From Seonamhaeicola aphaedonensis (GTDB taxonomy: Bacteria; Bacteroidota; Bacteroidia; Flavobacteriales; Flavobacteriaceae): a stretch of 64,000 nt of DNA. The notes beneath the pieces were generated by a model, which worked only from the letters and a program-made list of their open reading frames with translations, did not search any database and was not told where the DNA came from. A program made the translations under genes and the position numbers. Within the stretch, counting starts at the first letter, position 1. Every line of letters starts with the position of its first letter. This document shows positions 60,864 to 64,000 of this stretch, in pieces. The stretch covers positions 215,578 through 279,577 of the forward strand of contig NZ_QRDX01000002.1 of NCBI RefSeq assembly GCF_003386195.1. Direction: 5' to 3'.

Positions 60864-60891
60864 TTGTAAGTCATTTATGAAAGTAAATTTG
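60864..60891 (+). promoter_or_regulatory. Predicted Bacteroidota-type promoter of the DUF3360 transporter
   Basis: TTG at 60864-60866, a 17-base spacer, TAAATTTG at 60884-60891. This is an exact consensus match with about 25 bases to the ATG at 60923. Confidence 0.7.
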
Positions 60892-60922
60892 TCAACTTCA
60901 ACAGACAATCAATTTATTAAAA

Positions 60923-62377
60923 ATGGAAAACGGCAATCAAAACTCTTACAATCAAAACCGTAAAAAGTCTAGTGAGTTTGAAAAAAGGGAAGATTATTTA
61001 GAACACGAACTACTAAGTATGAAATTTAAACGATGGCGTGTTCACATGCCATTTAGAGATTTTCACATAGAATTTGAAGATTTAGTACCCGCATTAGCAG
61101 CCACTATTGGAAAAGTAGTAATGGTAACAGCCATGGTAGCAGCTTTTGCTGTACAATTTGGGTTGTCTCCCGAGTTTGTTGCAGAGAACGTGAGATATGA
61201 ATTACTTATTGCCGGTGGTATTTTTGTGCTGATTTTTTCGGCTATTTTAAATCCAAGAGCCAATTTAGCAGGCACTCACGGACCTATGATTCCTCTAATA
61301 CCCGTAATAGCAGCCGCTGGTGGACACCCTTTAGCTCTGGGTATTTTAATTGGTGTTTTTGGACTCTTTTTAAGTATTACAAAAGGAGGTTCTAAACTCA
61401 TGGAATTAACAGGAGTAGGGGTAAGAGGAGGGCTTCTTATTTATTTAGGAGCCGTTGGTTTAATTGGGCAAATTTCTAAATTTGAATTGTGGACCACTGC
61501 TCAAGGTGAAAGTACCGTATCTTTTGCTGTTATAGGCATTACCGTATTTGTTTATGCCTATTTAGCAAGAATTAAAAAGCGGTGGCTTGCAATTCCGTTA
61601 TGTTCAGCCATTGCAGGGTTTACAGCTTACACTATGGGGGTTGGTTTTGAATTTTCTACAGAGCCCGGACTCCCACATTTTAATCCTTTCTGGTGGTGGG
61701 GCGAAGAAACTGGGTGGCAACTAGGTTGGCCAGATTTCGGACATTTTGTAGCAGTGATACCGTTCGCCATTTTAGCAGTTGCTATGTGGTCTCCAGACTA
61801 TTTAGGTCATCGTGTTTTTCAAGAAATGAATTACCCTAAAAAAGCAAAAAATGTGTTAATGGACGTAGATGATACCATGACCGTATCTTCAATACGACAA
61901 GTTGTAGGAGCCTTTCTAGGAGGTGGTAACATTGCGTCTTCATGGGGAACTTATATGATTCCTGCAGCTATTGCAAAGAGACCAATTCCTGGTGGAGCCA
62001 TACTCACTGCTATACTTTGCATTCTAGCCTCGGTATTTGGTTATCCCATGGATTTAGCCATGTGGGAACCGGTACTAAGAGTAGCCCTCATAGTGGGTGT
62101 ATTTTTACCTTTACTAGAAGCGGGTATGCAAATGGTACAAAAACAAAACGATTCCTTAAGTGCAGGTACCTGTATTTTTGCATGTGCTTTTGTAAATCCG
62201 GTTTTTGGTTGGGCTTTAACTATGCTGCTTGATAACCTTGGGTTAATTGGTGATAGAGAAAGAGCTAAAAAACTATCTTTAAAAGAACGATTAATCATTC
62301 CAGGTATCATGTTTTTGGTGTGTGTTGTGGCGTTGGCCTTAGTGGGACAATTACCTGGTATACCCGGTATATTTTAG
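60923..62377 (+). CDS. DUF3360-type multi-spanning membrane protein
   Basis: 484 residues with a hydrophilic head (residues 1-55, including FRDFHIEFEDLVPALAAT) followed by about 12 membrane helices. ENVRYELLIAGGIFVLIFSAI, THGPMIPLIPVIAAAGGHPLALG and MDVDDTMTVSSIRQVVGAFLGGGN look like the symmetric repeats of the UraA/SulP (7+7) fold. It matches my memory of DUF3360 proteins of marine gammaproteobacteria and Bacteroidota, which are uncharacterised anion or nucleobase-like transporters. It has its own consensus promoter and no operon partner. Confidence 0.72.
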   Translation: MENGNQNSYNQNRKKSSEFEKREDYLEHELLSMKFKRWRVHMPFRDFHIEFEDLVPALAATIGKVVMVTAMVAAFAVQFGLSPEFVAENVRYELLIAGGIFVLIFSAILNPRANLAGTHGPMIPLIPVIAAAGGHPLALGILIGVFGLFLSITKGGSKLMELTGVGVRGGLLIYLGAVGLIGQISKFELWTTAQGESTVSFAVIGITVFVYAYLARIKKRWLAIPLCSAIAGFTAYTMGVGFEFSTEPGLPHFNPFWWWGEETGWQLGWPDFGHFVAVIPFAILAVAMWSPDYLGHRVFQEMNYPKKAKNVLMDVDDTMTVSSIRQVVGAFLGGGNIASSWGTYMIPAAIAKRPIPGGAILTAILCILASVFGYPMDLAMWEPVLRVALIVGVFLPLLEAGMQMVQKQNDSLSAGTCIFACAFVNPVFGWALTMLLDNLGLIGDRERAKKLSLKERLIIPGIMFLVCVVALALVGQLPGIPGIF

Positions 62378-62474
62378 TCATATAGGATACTATTAAAATT
62401 AGTTGGATTAGGATATTGCATTCAAAAATTTTTAAATAAAAGGAAATTAAAATTATCCCAATTTTATAGAATAA

Positions 62475-63638
62475 TTAGGCTACTTTTTTCTTTTTCTTTG
62501 GTTTATTTATGGCAATGCAATGAAACCCACCACCATTTCTATTTAAGTCTACGCAACCTAGGAGAATTATTTTCTTTTCTGGAAAAATGCTTTTGTAAAT
62601 AATTTTTATCTCTGAATCTTTTGTAATAGCGTCTTCACTTTTTATGGATTCGGCATAACCTGGCACAATAACTTTGTCCTTAGTTATTATAAAGTTAAGA
62701 TAACTGGTGGACCTTAAAAACACTCTAGTCATATCTCCAAAATCTATTTCGTTTTCAAAAAGTAAGGGAGCCACAGGAACCCTTATAATATTCAAAGGAT
62801 TTCCATCTTGATCTGAAGCGTTTTTAAGAATATTGTAGTTTTCTTCTAAGCGCTCATGAGCTATTTTCATAATGGGATTAGCGTTTATTTCATTACTGTT
62901 TACCTGAGCTAATAAAACAGTATTGGGTGAAATAAACCTACAAAATGCATCTATATGATGACCAGCTCCACTTGTGTAAATATTTTCAAATATGGGAGTT
63001 TCTGATGGTTTTTCATCTTGAGGAAGTCCACTTTTTAACCATATAATTTTTTTAACCCCAACTTTTTTTAATTCCTTAGCTATTTGATTTTTAGTAAGTT
63101 TTGGATTAGCAGCCTCTTCATGCTTTTCCAACAAAATAGCTAATCCTTTACCATTTAATTCCCTAGCACCTCCAATTCCCACTATTTGAGAAGACCTAAT
63201 TTTTTCCTTAGTTATATGTTGGTATTCATAAGGAAAAGTATGTGTTTTTCGTTCATGATATTTAAAACTTAAAGATTTGGTATTTCCGCACTTATTCATT
63301 AAAAATAACGGACCAAAATCTCTAATCCATATGTTTTCATTGGTTATAGTTTCTAGTTGAACGTTATCTGTATTAACACCAAAAGATTTAAGTTCTTTAA
63401 AAACCATGTCTTTACTACTTATTGATCTAGGAATGAATAGAATAACATGTTCATTTTCAGCTAAATTTTTTAGAAAGCTCAAATAGGTCTTAGAATTGTT
63501 TTTAGACCAAACCACTAAATGAGAATCGGTCTCATCAAAATCGGTGGAGGCTTGATAATCTTGATAATTAGAGGTAAAATATAAAGTAAAACTTGCTGCC
63601 AATACTAAGCAAACAAGTACAATATTTTTTGTTTTCAT
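62475..63638 (-). CDS. Exported agmatine deiminase/peptidyl-arginine deiminase-family protein
   Basis: 387 residues with an N-terminal membrane anchor or signal (MKTKNIVLVCLVLAASFTL). The guanidino-group deiminase motifs are ENIWIRDFGPLF (Asp), GIGGARELNGKG (Glu region), GHHIDAF (His) and NGGGFHCIAI with the catalytic Cys near the C-terminus. All four sites can be placed, although the second differs from the common EGGS form. Soluble agmatine deiminases lack an export signal, so this protein probably acts on the cell surface or periplasm, like bacterial PPAD. It ends in a basic KPKKKKKVA tail. A paralogue follows directly upstream. Confidence 0.85.
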   Translation of the reverse strand: MKTKNIVLVCLVLAASFTLYFTSNYQDYQASTDFDETDSHLVVWSKNNSKTYLSFLKNLAENEHVILFIPRSISSKDMVFKELKSFGVNTDNVQLETITNENIWIRDFGPLFLMNKCGNTKSLSFKYHERKTHTFPYEYQHITKEKIRSSQIVGIGGARELNGKGLAILLEKHEEAANPKLTKNQIAKELKKVGVKKIIWLKSGLPQDEKPSETPIFENIYTSGAGHHIDAFCRFISPNTVLLAQVNSNEINANPIMKIAHERLEENYNILKNASDQDGNPLNIIRVPVAPLLFENEIDFGDMTRVFLRSTSYLNFIITKDKVIVPGYAESIKSEDAITKDSEIKIIYKSIFPEKKIILLGCVDLNRNGGGFHCIAINKPKKKKKVA

Positions 63639-63790
63639 TAAGTGTTATCATCATACAATAGCGTAAGTTAATTAAAAAATTTAAATGGAAACAAGACTAG
63701 CTATAAATATTTAATTTGAGGTTTTTTCTCATAAAATTGAATAAAATAAAAGGAATAAGTACACCAGTGAAGAAAGTTTACATCAAATAG

Positions 63791-64000
63791 TTAAACTGCT
63801 TTCTTGTTTTTCTTTTTTTTTGGTTTATTAATTGTAATACAATGAAAACCGCCGCCAAATCTATTAAGTTCTACACAGTCTAGCATTACTATTTTTTTTT
63901 CGGAAAAAATACTTTTAAATATAATTTCAATCTCGGCATCTTTAGAAATAGCCTCATCACTTCCTAAGTATGGTGCATAACTTGGTACAATAACTTTATT
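63791..64000 (-). CDS. Second agmatine-deiminase-like gene, C-terminal part only (cut by window edge)
   Basis: The minus strand encodes about 69 residues: VIVPSYAPYLGSDEAISKDA, then the Cys motif NRFGGGFHCIT and a basic KPKKKKNKKAV end, followed by a stop at 63791-63793. It is collinear with the end of the gene at 62475 but clearly divergent, so this is a tandem duplication and not one gene broken by a stop. The remainder lies beyond the window. Confidence 0.9.
   Translation of the reverse strand, partial: NKVIVPSYAPYLGSDEAISKDAEIEIIFKSIFSEKKIVMLDCVELNRFGGGFHCITINKPKKKKNKKAV

Overview
The window looks like a chromosomal segment of a marine-type member of the family Flavobacteriaceae (Bacteroidota). 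The supporting signs are an AT-rich sequence, several promoters of the Bacteroidota type (TTG, 17-23 bases, then TAnnTTTG), menaquinone genes, Bacteroidota lipoproteins, a CAL67264-type small membrane protein, and REP-like hairpins between genes. No rRNA, tRNA, CRISPR array, insertion sequence, prophage or integrase was seen. Many genes seem to start at TTG or GTG.

Region by region. 1-6446: the start of uvrA, a sigma-70 family factor with a small protein, nth and bcp on overlapping divergent promoters, an outer-membrane protein, an LpxH-like phosphoesterase, aroC. 6586-11234: a thioesterase-like protein overlapping a sulfurtransferase, a nuclease-fold protein, a DCC-family oxidoreductase, and a membrane-anchored TPR/HTH regulator. 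11541-13142: a lipoprotein related to cholesterol-dependent cytolysins, divergent from that regulator. 13218-25552: mutS2, recG, an M1 peptidase coupled to a patatin, an FMN glutamate-synthase-like protein, uvrD. 25570-33881: secreted and envelope proteins, Sua5/YrdC, OmpA lipoprotein, glycosyltransferase, HsdR-N-like protein, holA, YfcC transporter, ung. 34140-39821: a menaquinone block (menB, menA, menC, menE) with an MBL-fold hydrolase and a CPBP protease embedded. 39870-46372: DoxX, acyl-CoA carboxylase, an FMN reductase-MarR-pirin operon behind a perfect 24-base palindrome, ettA and small membrane proteins.

The least explained part is 46660-55565: seven co-directional genes encoding a coiled-coil protein, an unknown soluble protein, an AAA+ ATPase with a variant Walker B, a NudK-like Nudix hydrolase, an unknown 411-residue protein, and two membrane proteins. 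It is followed by an arginase-fold protein that has lost both histidine metal ligands, a membrane coiled-coil protein, and an intradiol-dioxygenase-like protein without its HxH ligands. This is the best candidate for an undescribed multi-gene system, although its function cannot be read from the sequence. The window ends with an M23/LysM peptidase, a DUF3360-like transporter and two tandem exported agmatine-deiminase-like genes, the second cut by the window edge.

All assignments come from reading motifs and gene order by eye. No database search or alignment was run. Promoters, operators and repeat families are predictions.
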